Made by a program: the position numbers and the translations under genes
In this document: positions 54,213-63,259 of the stretch, one piece after another
Numbering within the stretch: the stretch's first letter is position 1
Layout: every line of letters starts with the position of its first letter
Assembly: GCA_902786515.1 (NCBI GenBank)
Contig: CADADA010000001.1
Span: 1-64,000 of the forward strand
DNA from: an uncultured Lachnospiraceae bacterium
GTDB lineage: Bacteria; Bacillota; Clostridia; Lachnospirales; Lachnospiraceae
Reading direction: 5' to 3'
DNA: 64,000 nt
Notes under the pieces: model-generated
Told to the model about the DNA's origin: nothing
Databases searched by the model: none
Seen by the model: only the letters and a program-made list of their open reading frames with translations

Positions 54213-55168
54213 GTGTTTTTTAGTTTTTCTATCCAGCTATAAATATCTTCATATACCTGTTCTTTTTCTACTTCATTCAATATTTCATGTCTCATGCCTT
54301 TATATAGCTTCATCTGAACATTCTTCATCTTTTGCTTTTTATAAATGCAGTATAGTTTTTTTATATCTTCTCCATAATTTCCTACAGGATCTTCAAGACC
54401 GGATACTAACAATACCGGAATATCTTTTCTTATCCTTCTTATATTGCTCTGTTTTTCAATATAAAGTATTGTTGATAAAAGCATGTCAAATCCGTTTGTA
54501 GTAAATATAAACCCACATTTTTCATCTTCCTCAAATTTTTTTACAACATTATTATCAGTTGATATCCATGCATGGGAAGACTTTGGATTTTTTATTCTCT
54601 TGTTATAAGCTCCAAATCCTATCTGATATATAAGATTGCTTCTATATCTGTCACCTTTAATAAGTGTTGTAAGTCTTACTACAAATCTTGACATATGAAC
54701 CAGCGGTCCCGGCATGTTTCCGGTACCCATAATGATAATACCATCCAGTTCCTTACCATATTGCACCAGATATCTTCTTGCAAGAAACGAACCCATACTG
54801 TGACCCAACAGAAAATAAGGCACATTTTTCGCATACCTCTTAGCAATCTTTGTCACATGCAGTAAATCTCTTACAACTATATATCCTGATGACATTTTAT
54901 TATCCGGATTCTTATTCTTTGCAAAATATCCTAATTCTTCTTTTGTATCAGCGGTATTTCCATGTCCGAGATGGTCATTTCCAACAACCAGTATTCCTTT
55001 ACCCGCCAGATACAAAGCAAAATCCTCATATCTTTCGATATGCTCTGCCATGCCGTGAGCTATCTGTAAAACCGCGGTAATCTTACCATCAGGAACCCAC
55101 ATAACAGCGTTTATACGGTTTATCCCATTACTTGAAACAAATGAAAACTTCTTAACCAATACAATCAA
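54185..55168 (-). CDS. alpha/beta hydrolase, monoacylglycerol-lipase-like
   Basis: 327 residues. Oxyanion region [13 protein letters not shown], nucleophile LLGHSMGSF, acid in SGLEDPVGN and His in GMRHEILNE form the complete triad of the lysophospholipase/monoglyceride lipase group. No signal peptide, so cytoplasmic. Likely cleaves lipid esters. Unrelated to the flagellar genes, but 10 nt downstream of one. Confidence 0.85.
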   Translation of the reverse strand: MIVLVKKFSFVSSNGINRINAVMWVPDGKITAVLQIAHGMAEHIERYEDFALYLAGKGILVVGNDHLGHGNTADTKEELGYFAKNKNPDNKMSSGYIVVRDLLHVTKIAKRYAKNVPYFLLGHSMGSFLARRYLVQYGKELDGIIIMGTGNMPGPLVHMSRFVVRLTTLIKGDRYRSNLIYQIGFGAYNKRIKNPKSSHAWISTDNNVVKKFEEDEKCGFIFTTNGFDMLLSTILYIEKQSNIRRIRKDIPVLLVSGLEDPVGNYGEDIKKLYCIYKKQKMKNVQMKLYKGMRHEILNEVEKEQVYEDIYSWIEKLKNTCTDIKYMI

Positions 55169-55178
55169 CCTCCATTTT

Positions 55179-55712
55179 TTAACCGGTTATCACAGCTGCT
55201 ATCTCCTCATATGATGCATTTTTCCCAATACTGAAATATCCTACGTTAATCTGGTTCTCCAGACGGCGTGAATACAAATATTCATTAAAATCATTATCAT
55301 CATCTATAACTCCCAGCTCTTCCAGCTTTCTACACACCTGATTTGATGACATTCCGGCATATATATCTATATAAACTACTTCATCATCACCCTGTTCTTC
55401 GGTTTCTTCCTCAGTTGAAACTTCTTCTGTCGTAGTCTCTTCTTCCGTAGTTTCATCTTCTGAAATTTCTTCCGTCGTGGTCTCTTCTGACGAAGCTTCT
55501 TCCGCCGATGTTTTCTCTGCTGAAGTTTCTTCTGCCGATGTTTCCTCTGCTGAAACTTCCTCTGTCGATGTTTCTTCTGACGATGTTTCCTGCAAAACCG
55601 TATCTGTTTTAATGTCCTTCTTTGCATCGTGAATTTCAAAAGAAACTGTCATTATAAGAGCTGTAACAAATATTCCCGTCCCTAATCCTCTTAAATAATA
55701 TTTTAAATTCAT
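55179..55712 (-). CDS. membrane protein with acidic repeats and YceG/MltG-like domain
   Basis: 177 residues. One N-terminal membrane segment (GLGTGIFVTALIMTVSF), then about 75 residues of hexad-like Glu/Thr/Ser repeats (ETSAEE and variants). At the end is a YceG-like LysM-type fold (IYAGMSSNQVCRKLEELGVI, then GYFSIGKNASYEEIA). MltG cuts nascent glycan strands, but its catalytic domain is absent here. The repeat may vary in copy number. Confidence 0.7.
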   Translation of the reverse strand: MNLKYYLRGLGTGIFVTALIMTVSFEIHDAKKDIKTDTVLQETSSEETSTEEVSAEETSAEETSAEKTSAEEASSEETTTEEISEDETTEEETTTEEVSTEEETEEQGDDEVVYIDIYAGMSSNQVCRKLEELGVIDDDNDFNEYLYSRRLENQINVGYFSIGKNASYEEIAAVITG

Positions 55713-56449
55713 CAGCCCTTACCTCTCGTTCTGTATAAATCAATTACAAGTCTGACTTCACCAAGTCCAAGTCCAAGTTCTTTCGCTATATCAATATTGG
55801 ATTTTCCCTCTTTGTGCAGAGAAAGAATTCTCGCATTATTATTTCCGTTATCTTCATCCGCATGTTCCACTGCTGACTCTTTCTTTTGCACGCCTGCTGT
55901 GGTTTTTTTCTTCTTTTGAACAGGCTTTTCCTGATGTTCATTTTTTTCTTTGATAACAGGAATTTCTTTCTCTTCGGCTTTCTTCTTCTCTTTTGCTGCT
56001 TCAGCCTTCTTTGCGGCTTCCATTGCTCTTTGCTTTTTTTCCCTTACTTCATTTTCTTTTTGCATTACCTTGACAGATTCCTTCACCATTTCCACATCCC
56101 TGACTGTGTTTTTAATCTGCTCTTCTTTGTCATTGAGCATATTGTAAAGGAACATTACTTCTTCGTGATTTTTCTCTATCTCTTTTAAGATATTTTCTGA
56201 ATAATCACTCACTTCCATTATTTTCTCATTTGAAACCTTGTCGAGCTCCACAGAAGTCTTTTCAACGACATCATCAATCACCTCTGCCGTTGCATTATCT
56301 ACTTCTTCCCTGACATTCTTCTTTAATTCTTCCTTATCAATCTCCGGGTCTGTTAAGCCACTCTTTCCATCCATCTGCTCTCCAAACAGAAATGTCGCAA
56401 CTACAATCACAATTCCCACAAATATTAAACATATCTCTAATCCTGTCAT
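55712..56449 (-). CDS. SwrB-like/DUF6115 flagellar-operon protein
   Basis: 245 residues: N-terminal membrane segment (ICLIFVGIVIVVATFLF), long coiled coil, Lys/Glu-rich linker and a C-terminal helix-turn-helix-like end (GKSNIDIAKELGLGLGEVRL). In Bacillus subtilis swrB lies between sigD and rpsB and has the same plan. SwrB promotes flagellar assembly. Orthology is by layout and position. Confidence 0.65.
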   Translation of the reverse strand: MTGLEICLIFVGIVIVVATFLFGEQMDGKSGLTDPEIDKEELKKNVREEVDNATAEVIDDVVEKTSVELDKVSNEKIMEVSDYSENILKEIEKNHEEVMFLYNMLNDKEEQIKNTVRDVEMVKESVKVMQKENEVREKKQRAMEAAKKAEAAKEKKKAEEKEIPVIKEKNEHQEKPVQKKKKTTAGVQKKESAVEHADEDNGNNNARILSLHKEGKSNIDIAKELGLGLGEVRLVIDLYRTRGKG

Positions 56450-56470
56450 ATCTCTAATTCCATTCTTCTG

Positions 56471-56785
56471 CTATATTTTTAAGTCAAAAAATGATGTGCT
56501 CTTGTCGACTACAACGCCGTCTTCCTCGTCTTCATCATCTTTCTTATGTTTTTTAACTATCTTATAATAAGTTCCGTTTCCCTTATCTTTTGCATCGTAA
56601 TGTTCCTGCTTCTTATCGGCATCATCCTGCTTTACGACCGTTTCATGCTGCTCAACTTCCTTCTTTTCCTGCTGATTTACAATAGTACTCTGCTGCTGTT
56701 CCGGTCTTGCATCTTCCCTTGCTTTTATCTGCGTTACATCCTGCGACCTTTGTATAACCGCATTAAATTCTAACGGTTGAATCAT
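56471..56785 (-). CDS. small hydrophilic flagellar-operon protein
   Basis: 104 residues, Gln/Glu/Asp/Lys rich, beginning MIQPLEFNAVIQRSQDV. No membrane segment or known domain; probably disordered. Between the FapA and SwrB-like genes with 15-21 nt gaps. Function unknown. Confidence 0.65.
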   Translation of the reverse strand: MIQPLEFNAVIQRSQDVTQIKAREDARPEQQQSTIVNQQEKKEVEQHETVVKQDDADKKQEHYDAKDKGNGTYYKIVKKHKKDDEDEEDGVVVDKSTSFFDLKI

Positions 56786-56800
56786 AAAAATGCATCTCCT

Positions 56801-58402
56801 TTATAATGGATTTGAACGAATATCGCCATCTTTTTTCTTGAATTTACAATGGCTCAGCTCTTCATTGATAAATTTCATATCATTTCCCACAACAATCTTC
56901 GTTCCCGGATATATAGAACGTGATACTGCTATAAAAGCATTTGTATTGCTGAGCATCTCTTCATTTAACTTTTCTATCTTTTCACTGTCTTCCATCATAT
57001 CTTTTTTGACTTTTACCATGTCTTCTATTGATTTTTTCAAAACAGGAATCTTATCCTTATCAAGCTGCCCCATCTCCATTTTTTTCTTAAGCATTGCAAC
57101 TATCTGATCAAGTTTCTTATACATGGTACTCTTTTCTTCCATGTCTTTCTTCAATTTATCCATCTGTTCCTGAAGAACAGGGTCTACACCCACTTCAACC
57201 ACAGTTGTAATGCCCATAGGTGAACCTATTGTTTTTGCAGAAACAGACGTCGCAGACCTTACATGGCCACCTATAATATTGCCCTTGACTCCCATAACAT
57301 TAACTGCTCCACTTGCAGATACCTGACTCTGTATGATGGCTGCCGCCTCCACATACCCCTGCGTATGAATCTTGGCACTTTCTATGAACTTTGCAACAAT
57401 GTTTCCTTTTGACACCAAAACGCCTCTTGCCATTCCCTGTATTCCATGATGAAGTATAATCTGTCCTCCGCATACAATCTCTGCTCCCTCAACTGCTCCA
57501 TAAACCTCAACATCACCCCCGCATCTGATTTTAAATCCTGTCCTGACATTTCCTCTTACAATAACGCTGCCGTCATAATTGATATCGCCCGTAGACGTAT
57601 CCACATCCGCAGGCACCTCATAAACATTGGATACAAATACCTTATCTCCCTCCAATGTCGCATGACCGTTTACATCAGAAAACATCTCAAGTTCATCTTC
57701 AGAAAGATGAATATTCTTACCGTGTTTTAAAACCTTTCTCTCAACCTTGTGTGGCTTAACCGTATTGCCGTGTACATCCGTTCCCGGATCGCCTAAATCT
57801 GCCGGTGTCAGTCTTGCCAGTAAATCTCCCTCTTGAACATGACTGATATTATCCAGATTATGAAAATCAACGGAACCGTCTTCATTCTTTTTAGGTTTCG
57901 CTTTCCTGTTAGTATTAAACATATAGGTAATTTCCGCATTTTTTCCCTGTCTCGGTAATTTACCCACAGCTATAACATAATCCGTACAATATTGTCTTTC
58001 TTTCATAAACCGGTCAATTTCACTCTCTTTAATTCCGAATTTGATACCGGCATTTTCTATATCACGCATAAATTCCGCTTTATCAACCTTAGAACCGTCA
58101 TTACTCGGCGGATAGAATCTTGCGATTGCTTTCATATTGTTGTCAACTAATCTGATGGTCATTAATTCATTAACCGGATATCCTTTGTTTAACGTCAGAG
58201 TAACAAACTGATCCTGAGCCGTTACAAGACCGATTGCCCTGTTCAACGATTTGATATCCACTTCAAATATCTGATTTTTCTCGAGATACTTTACAATCTC
58301 ATCCAATTTGACATTTTCTCCCCCCTCCTGCGCTTTGAATAAGCGAATATTCATTCCTTTATCATCTCTTATTAATTGAAAATATCCATTCTGATTGCTC
58401 AT
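56801..58402 (-). CDS. FapA/DUF342 family protein
   Basis: 533 residues. A helical N-terminal domain (about 1-150) is followed by a right-handed beta-helix core (VIVRGNVRTGFKIRCGGDVE, then GQIILHHGIQGMARGVLVSK). The C-terminal part is a coiled coil. DUF342 proteins are common next to sigD in clostridial flagellar operons; a role in polarity or envelope organisation is suggested for relatives. Confidence 0.85.
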   Translation of the reverse strand: MSNQNGYFQLIRDDKGMNIRLFKAQEGGENVKLDEIVKYLEKNQIFEVDIKSLNRAIGLVTAQDQFVTLTLNKGYPVNELMTIRLVDNNMKAIARFYPPSNDGSKVDKAEFMRDIENAGIKFGIKESEIDRFMKERQYCTDYVIAVGKLPRQGKNAEITYMFNTNRKAKPKKNEDGSVDFHNLDNISHVQEGDLLARLTPADLGDPGTDVHGNTVKPHKVERKVLKHGKNIHLSEDELEMFSDVNGHATLEGDKVFVSNVYEVPADVDTSTGDINYDGSVIVRGNVRTGFKIRCGGDVEVYGAVEGAEIVCGGQIILHHGIQGMARGVLVSKGNIVAKFIESAKIHTQGYVEAAAIIQSQVSASGAVNVMGVKGNIIGGHVRSATSVSAKTIGSPMGITTVVEVGVDPVLQEQMDKLKKDMEEKSTMYKKLDQIVAMLKKKMEMGQLDKDKIPVLKKSIEDMVKVKKDMMEDSEKIEKLNEEMLSNTNAFIAVSRSIYPGTKIVVGNDMKFINEELSHCKFKKKDGDIRSNPL

Positions 58403-58426
58403 AATCTCTCACCATCCCAACACATC

Positions 58427-59194
58427 TTATGCAAATAATAATTCTTCCAAATGTTTTCCAAGTCTGATTTTCATCTTTCCTAACGCTTTTGTGTGTAACT
58501 GTGACACTCTTGATTCCGATACTTCTAATATACGACTTATTTCTTTAAGCGTCAGCTCTTCATAATAATACAGCATTACTACTGTCTTTTCTTTTTCAGT
58601 AAGTACTTCCAGTGTTTCCATCAATATCCTTTTTATTTCACTTCTCTCAACCATTTCCTCCGGCTGGTCTGAGCCCTTGGACCTTACCGGATCCACTTTT
58701 CTCTCTCCTGCTGATTCAACAAACTCATCAAGAGATACAATATTAGAAACTTTAGCCTGTCCCTGCCACGTATCATATTCATCCTCAGAAATACCCAAAT
58801 GCGATGCAACTTCACTATCCGTAGGAGCTCTTCCCATTGAGTTTTCCAATTCACTTATTGCAGTATCTATTTTTTTCTGTTTCTGACGTAACGACCTCGG
58901 AATCCAATCCATTTTTCTAATCTGGTCAAGAATTGCACCTCTTATTCTCAAACTGGCATACGTCTCAAACTTATATCCTTTACTTAAATCAAATTTATCA
59001 ATAGCGTCAATCAGCCCAAAAACTCCATATCCGACCAAATCGTCAAATTCAACATTATAGCCAAGATACATACTAAGTTTTCCGGAAACTATCTTAACCA
59101 AAGGTGCGTATTCCTCAATAAGTGTGTCTCTTATCTCAATACTTTTTTCTTTTTCATACTGTACCCATAATTTGTTGCGTTCTGCCTCTGTCAT
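58427..59194 (-). CDS. sigD: flagellar sigma factor SigD/FliA (sigma-28)
   Basis: 255 residues with regions 2 (VEFDDLVGYGVFGLIDAIDK, YKFETYASLRIRGAILD), 3 and 4 (LTLKEISRILEVSESRVSQL). Length and the WIPRSLRQKQKKI motif are those of FliA/WhiG/SigD. It directs transcription of late flagellar and chemotaxis genes, and lies last among the core che genes as in Bacillus. Confidence 0.93.
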   Translation of the reverse strand: MTEAERNKLWVQYEKEKSIEIRDTLIEEYAPLVKIVSGKLSMYLGYNVEFDDLVGYGVFGLIDAIDKFDLSKGYKFETYASLRIRGAILDQIRKMDWIPRSLRQKQKKIDTAISELENSMGRAPTDSEVASHLGISEDEYDTWQGQAKVSNIVSLDEFVESAGERKVDPVRSKGSDQPEEMVERSEIKRILMETLEVLTEKEKTVVMLYYYEELTLKEISRILEVSESRVSQLHTKALGKMKIRLGKHLEELLFA

Positions 59195-59198
59195 TCAC

Positions 59199-59489
59199 CT
59201 ACACCTCCGATTTTTGTTTATCCTGATCGCTTTCTTCACCGTTTTCTTCATCCTCATCTTCAGAGTCCTCTGACACGGTCTCCTCGAGCGTCTCAGCAAT
59301 CATAGGCAATACAATGAATTTTCTTACTAAAGCTTTGATTATATAACCCAACACAAGGAAACCTATAAGTGTCAATAAAATAACAATCATAGATTTCCTT
59401 AGTGTAAACTTATTTACAATTGTAACTATGCACACAACAAAGCCTGCCGTCAACATAACAATAGCCGGAATAAATCTAGTTCTATCCAT
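59199..59489 (-). CDS. small membrane protein of the che-sigD operon
   Basis: 96 residues with two hydrophobic segments (FIPAIVMLTAGFVVCIVTIV and MIVILLTLIGFLVLGYII) and an acidic C-terminal tail. 4 nt before sigD, 16 nt after cheD. Function unknown. Confidence 0.7.
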   Translation of the reverse strand: MDRTRFIPAIVMLTAGFVVCIVTIVNKFTLRKSMIVILLTLIGFLVLGYIIKALVRKFIVLPMIAETLEETVSEDSEDEDEENGEESDQDKQKSEV

Positions 59490-59505
59490 ACATTACAATC
59501 CTTCC

Positions 59506-59994
59506 CTATATTTCCGTATCAGACTTTCCCACTGCACGAATCCTTAGCTTTCCTGTAACTGAGTCAAATATAATCGTCCTACCATAATTAAGTCCCGTGT
59601 CCTCAGCTATAATTCTGATTCCCATCTTAGCCAATATCTTTTTCGTTGCTTCCACATTTTTCTGTCCCACACTCATAATATCATTTGAACTACTGCCAAA
59701 CGAGAACATCTGGGCACCTCCTGCAATCTTTGCAACCAGCCTGCTCTGGACCGCTCCCTTCTTATTCATCTGGGCACATAACTCGGCTATACCGGTATCT
59801 GCAAATTTTGCAGTATTCTGATTATTCTTTATCTGCGTACTGTCAGGAAGCATAAGATGTAATAAACCACTGACTTTCGTCACAGGATCATACAACGCAA
59901 CACCTACACACGAACCTAATCCCAACGTGGTAAGACTGTCCGGCTCGGTACACGTTTTCAAATCAGCCATTCCAACCTTAATAATCTCACCCAT
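59506..59994 (-). CDS. cheD: chemoreceptor glutamine deamidase CheD
   Basis: 162 residues from the ATG at 59994 (AGGAG 7 nt upstream). Catalytic Cys in LGSCVGVAL and His in GLLHLMLPDS, with the conserved KIAGGAQMF. It deamidates receptors and binds CheC. Starts just after cheC stops. Confidence 0.95.
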   Translation of the reverse strand: MGEIIKVGMADLKTCTEPDSLTTLGLGSCVGVALYDPVTKVSGLLHLMLPDSTQIKNNQNTAKFADTGIAELCAQMNKKGAVQSRLVAKIAGGAQMFSFGSSSNDIMSVGQKNVEATKKILAKMGIRIIAEDTGLNYGRTIIFDSVTGKLRIRAVGKSDTEI

Positions 59995-59996
59995 AA

Positions 59997-60638
59997 TCAA
60001 ACTCCTAAAGATGACAATATTTTATCATATGATTCAAGTTCCGGAACAAGTATATAATATCCACGTATATCAAGTTCTTTTCCAACTTTTTCATCATCAA
60101 AAGCTGTCTCAATCATCAATACTTTATCGCCTATTTTTCCAAACTGAATAGCCGGCACATCCAAAATGGCCGCAGCCATATCCACCTGAAGCATTGGTAT
60201 TGAAACATCAATAGTAAGATTTGTCAGCTCACCCAATGATCTAAGATATGCACCTGCTATAATATTTCCGATTTCCATAATTGCCGAACGCTCTATGTCA
60301 TTGAAGGAATTCTCATCATCACTTGGCGGCATTCCACAGCCACCCATGAGATGATTGACAAGATTCTTGGCTACATGCGGATCCATCAAAAACATCATGA
60401 TACCATCCACATCGCCGCAAAGCATAAGGAGAATTCCCACCATAACTTTTTCTTCACTTCCGATAATCGTCGGCAATTCATCAAAGCCCAACAGTTTTAC
60501 CTGCGGCACCCCTATATCAACTTTTGCATTAAGCATCTGTGACAATGCCGTGGTTGCATTTCCCGCACCAATATTCCCCAGTTCACGCAGTACGTCATAC
60601 TGCATACTGCTCATATCATTTAAATCAATCTTCGACAT
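59997..60638 (-). CDS. cheC: CheY-P phosphatase CheC
   Basis: 213 residues. Both active-site helices are present: RELGNIGAGNATTALS and MEIGNIIAGAYLRSL, with E..N pairs. It dephosphorylates CheY and is stimulated by CheD, encoded next. Confidence 0.95.
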   Translation of the reverse strand: MSKIDLNDMSSMQYDVLRELGNIGAGNATTALSQMLNAKVDIGVPQVKLLGFDELPTIIGSEEKVMVGILLMLCGDVDGIMMFLMDPHVAKNLVNHLMGGCGMPPSDDENSFNDIERSAIMEIGNIIAGAYLRSLGELTNLTIDVSIPMLQVDMAAAILDVPAIQFGKIGDKVLMIETAFDDEKVGKELDIRGYYILVPELESYDKILSSLGV

Positions 60639-60673
60639 TTATATTAACACCCACTTTACAAGGACTTTATCCT

Positions 60674-61174
60674 TTATCTTTCATCGTCTGAAATCACAGC
60701 CGCAATATTGAGCAATGAAATCAACCTCTCTCCGTCTTTACCTACGCCCAGAAGATACTTAGCTCTTTCATTTCTGCTGTCACTGCTCATCTTCTCTATC
60801 GACTCTTCTTCGAGAGTAACTACCTCCTCAACGACATCAACTATCACACCTATCGGCTCTTGATGATCCGGTTTTAAGATAATGATTCTTGTTTTATCAG
60901 TAAACTCATCATCTTCGAGTTTGAATTTTTTCCTTAAACTCATAACAGATACAATCTCACCTCTTAAGTTGATGACGCCGTTAAAATAATCCTGTGACTT
61001 AGGTACTCTTGTTATATTTTGCATTCTTACAATGTTATCCACATTGCTGATATCAATTCCATAGAATTCAGAACCCAGCAAAACCACTATGTACTGGTTT
61101 GTAATAGGTGTTCCTTCCTGCTCTCCTGCTGCATTTACAGTTGTCTGATTAATTGCTGTATCCACTACAATCAC
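60674..61174 (-). CDS. cheW: chemotaxis coupling protein CheW
   Basis: 166 residues (GTG start; a second GTG three codons on may be used). The CheW fold is seen in YIVVLLGSEFYGIDISNVDN, GVINLRGEIVSVMSLRKKF and DGERLISLLNI. It links receptors to CheA. Confidence 0.95.
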   Translation of the reverse strand: MIVVDTAINQTTVNAAGEQEGTPITNQYIVVLLGSEFYGIDISNVDNIVRMQNITRVPKSQDYFNGVINLRGEIVSVMSLRKKFKLEDDEFTDKTRIIILKPDHQEPIGVIVDVVEEVVTLEEESIEKMSSDSRNERAKYLLGVGKDGERLISLLNIAAVISDDER

Positions 61175-61180
61175 CCCCGG

Positions 61181-63259
61181 TTATATTAATGTATTAACAT
61201 CGATTATCAATGCCACATCACCATTTCCGAGTATAGTGGCACCACTAATAATTTTACTGCTGTTACTGATGTATTTTCCAAGTGACTTAATAACTATCTC
61301 CTGCTGTCCGAGTAACCTGTCAACAACAAGTCCTGCCAGTTTATCACCTTTCTTGACAATTACTACTGTAAGGCTGTCCGGCTGTTCCTTTGGTTCAATA
61401 TCAAGTACACTGTCAAGTCTGATAAGAGGGATAACACTTCCACGAAGATGAATAACCTCTTTAGTCTGAACATATTTAACATCTTCAACCGGTATATCTT
61501 CAATCGTCTGAATACTACCAAGTGAGATTGCATATTTTTCATCACCAAGTTCAACCATCAATGCCTGTATAATTGCAAGTGTAAGAGGAAGTCTTATAAT
61601 AAACGTACTTCCTTCGCCTAACTGTGTCTTTACCTCAATATCTCCACCCAGAGCTTCTATCTTTGTCTTAACAACGTCAAGACCAACACCTCTTCCGGAA
61701 ATGTCAGTAACCTTCTTTGCCGTTGAAAAGCTTGGCTTAAATAACAGGTCAATTATCTCCTTATCAGTCATAGACTCAGCCTGTTCTTCTGTAATCGTAC
61801 CCTTGCTGATAGCTTTATTTTTAACGCCTTCTACATCGATACCATTACCGTCATCACTGACTTCAATAACAACGTTATTACCATCCTGATATGCATCGAG
61901 TTTGATTGTACCTACTTCAGGCTTGCCTCTCTGTGCTCTTACCTCTGCACTTTCAAGTCCGTGATCGGCTGAATTTCTAAGCAAATGCATCAAAGGATCG
62001 CCAATTTCATCAATAACGGTTCTGTCAAGTTCTGTATCTTCACCTGTCATGAACAATTCCATCTTCTTATCTAACTTCTTAGTTAAATCTCTAATCATTC
62101 TCGGGAATTTGTTCGTAACAGTCTCAATAGGCATCATTCGAACTTTCATAACAGATTCATGCAGATTGGTTGTAACTCTCTCAAGATATTCAATCTGTTC
62201 ATTAAATGACTGTGAGCTCTTGCTTTCATTCTGGCTACTTGTTGATATAAGACCGTTCTTTGCGATAATCAGCTCGCTTACAAGATTCATAAGGACATCC
62301 AGCTTTTCGATGTCAACCCTTACCGAACGGTTCACTACAGGTTTTCCGCCTGCTTTCTGTTTTGCACCACCCTTATCGTCGGCCTTGCCGGCTTCTTTCT
62401 TCTCCGGTTTTGCAGCCGCAGGCTTCTCGTCTTTGCTTTCTGCAGCCAGCTCTTCAGGTGCTTTTTCAGGTTTTGGCTCTTCAATACTTTCGATTTTCTC
62501 GCCTACTGCATCCTTTATTTCAGATACATTCTTTATAATGGCTATAACCTTGTCAAGGTCGCTTTCCGTAACAAGACAAATCTTAAATACCTGTTCAAAC
62601 TTTTCATCTTCTATATCCTGTGCTGAAGGTTCAGATTTTATAATCTCTCCTACATTCTCAAGACTCTTGAATACAAGAAATGCTCTTGCAGCCTTTAAAA
62701 GACAGCTCTCTTCCACCTCTACCGTGATGGCAAATACATTCATTTTCTTCTCAAAAGCCTCTTCGATGGCATGTCTCTCAAAATCTGTAAAGGTAAAGTC
62801 AATGCTCACATGCTCTGATTCGCCGGATTCTGCCTTTTCTTCACTGCCACTGTCAGAGCCTCCTGCAGCCGGAGTTTCACCGTTTAAGATTGCTTCGAGC
62901 TGTTGTAAAATAGGCTCGTTGTCATTGGTTCCCTCATCAGCTGAGGACTGAATATTATCAAGATACTCTTCTAACGCATCAAGGCACTGGAACAGCACAT
63001 CCACCATGCCGGCGTCAATCTTCATCTTGCCGTTTCTGATTTCTGAAAATACATTCTCCATTTGATGCGTAAGCTTCTGCATACGCTTATATCCCATTGT
63101 ACCCGCCATACCTTTTAAGGAATGTGCGGCTCTGAATATCTCATTAATCGTGTCCGTATTTTCCGGTTCCTTTTCAATAATCAGAAGCTGTTCATTCAGA
63201 CTTTGTAAATGTTCTTTTGTTTCATCAATAAAAATCTCTAAATACTGGCTAACGTCCAT
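61181..63259 (-). CDS. cheA: chemotaxis histidine kinase CheA
   Basis: 692 residues: HPt domain with phospho-His in FRAAHSLKGMAG near 46; a P2-like region; Ala/Lys/Glu linker near 260-310; dimerisation helices; HATPase (N box LLRNSADHGLE, G1 DDGNGID, G2 GRGVGLDVVK); and a CheW-like P5 end. Overlaps cheB by 11 nt. Confidence 0.97.
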   Translation of the reverse strand: MDVSQYLEIFIDETKEHLQSLNEQLLIIEKEPENTDTINEIFRAAHSLKGMAGTMGYKRMQKLTHQMENVFSEIRNGKMKIDAGMVDVLFQCLDALEEYLDNIQSSADEGTNDNEPILQQLEAILNGETPAAGGSDSGSEEKAESGESEHVSIDFTFTDFERHAIEEAFEKKMNVFAITVEVEESCLLKAARAFLVFKSLENVGEIIKSEPSAQDIEDEKFEQVFKICLVTESDLDKVIAIIKNVSEIKDAVGEKIESIEEPKPEKAPEELAAESKDEKPAAAKPEKKEAGKADDKGGAKQKAGGKPVVNRSVRVDIEKLDVLMNLVSELIIAKNGLISTSSQNESKSSQSFNEQIEYLERVTTNLHESVMKVRMMPIETVTNKFPRMIRDLTKKLDKKMELFMTGEDTELDRTVIDEIGDPLMHLLRNSADHGLESAEVRAQRGKPEVGTIKLDAYQDGNNVVIEVSDDGNGIDVEGVKNKAISKGTITEEQAESMTDKEIIDLLFKPSFSTAKKVTDISGRGVGLDVVKTKIEALGGDIEVKTQLGEGSTFIIRLPLTLAIIQALMVELGDEKYAISLGSIQTIEDIPVEDVKYVQTKEVIHLRGSVIPLIRLDSVLDIEPKEQPDSLTVVIVKKGDKLAGLVVDRLLGQQEIVIKSLGKYISNSSKIISGATILGNGDVALIIDVNTLI

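Noticed and set aside
55376..55639. 87-codon Arg/Lys-rich ORF within the repeat protein gene
   Set aside because: It is the repeat region read in another frame; basic composition follows from the acidic repeats.
62049..62951. 300-codon plus-strand ORF opposite cheA
   Set aside because: A long antisense shadow of a conserved gene. Composition is serine/phenylalanine rich, with no known motif.
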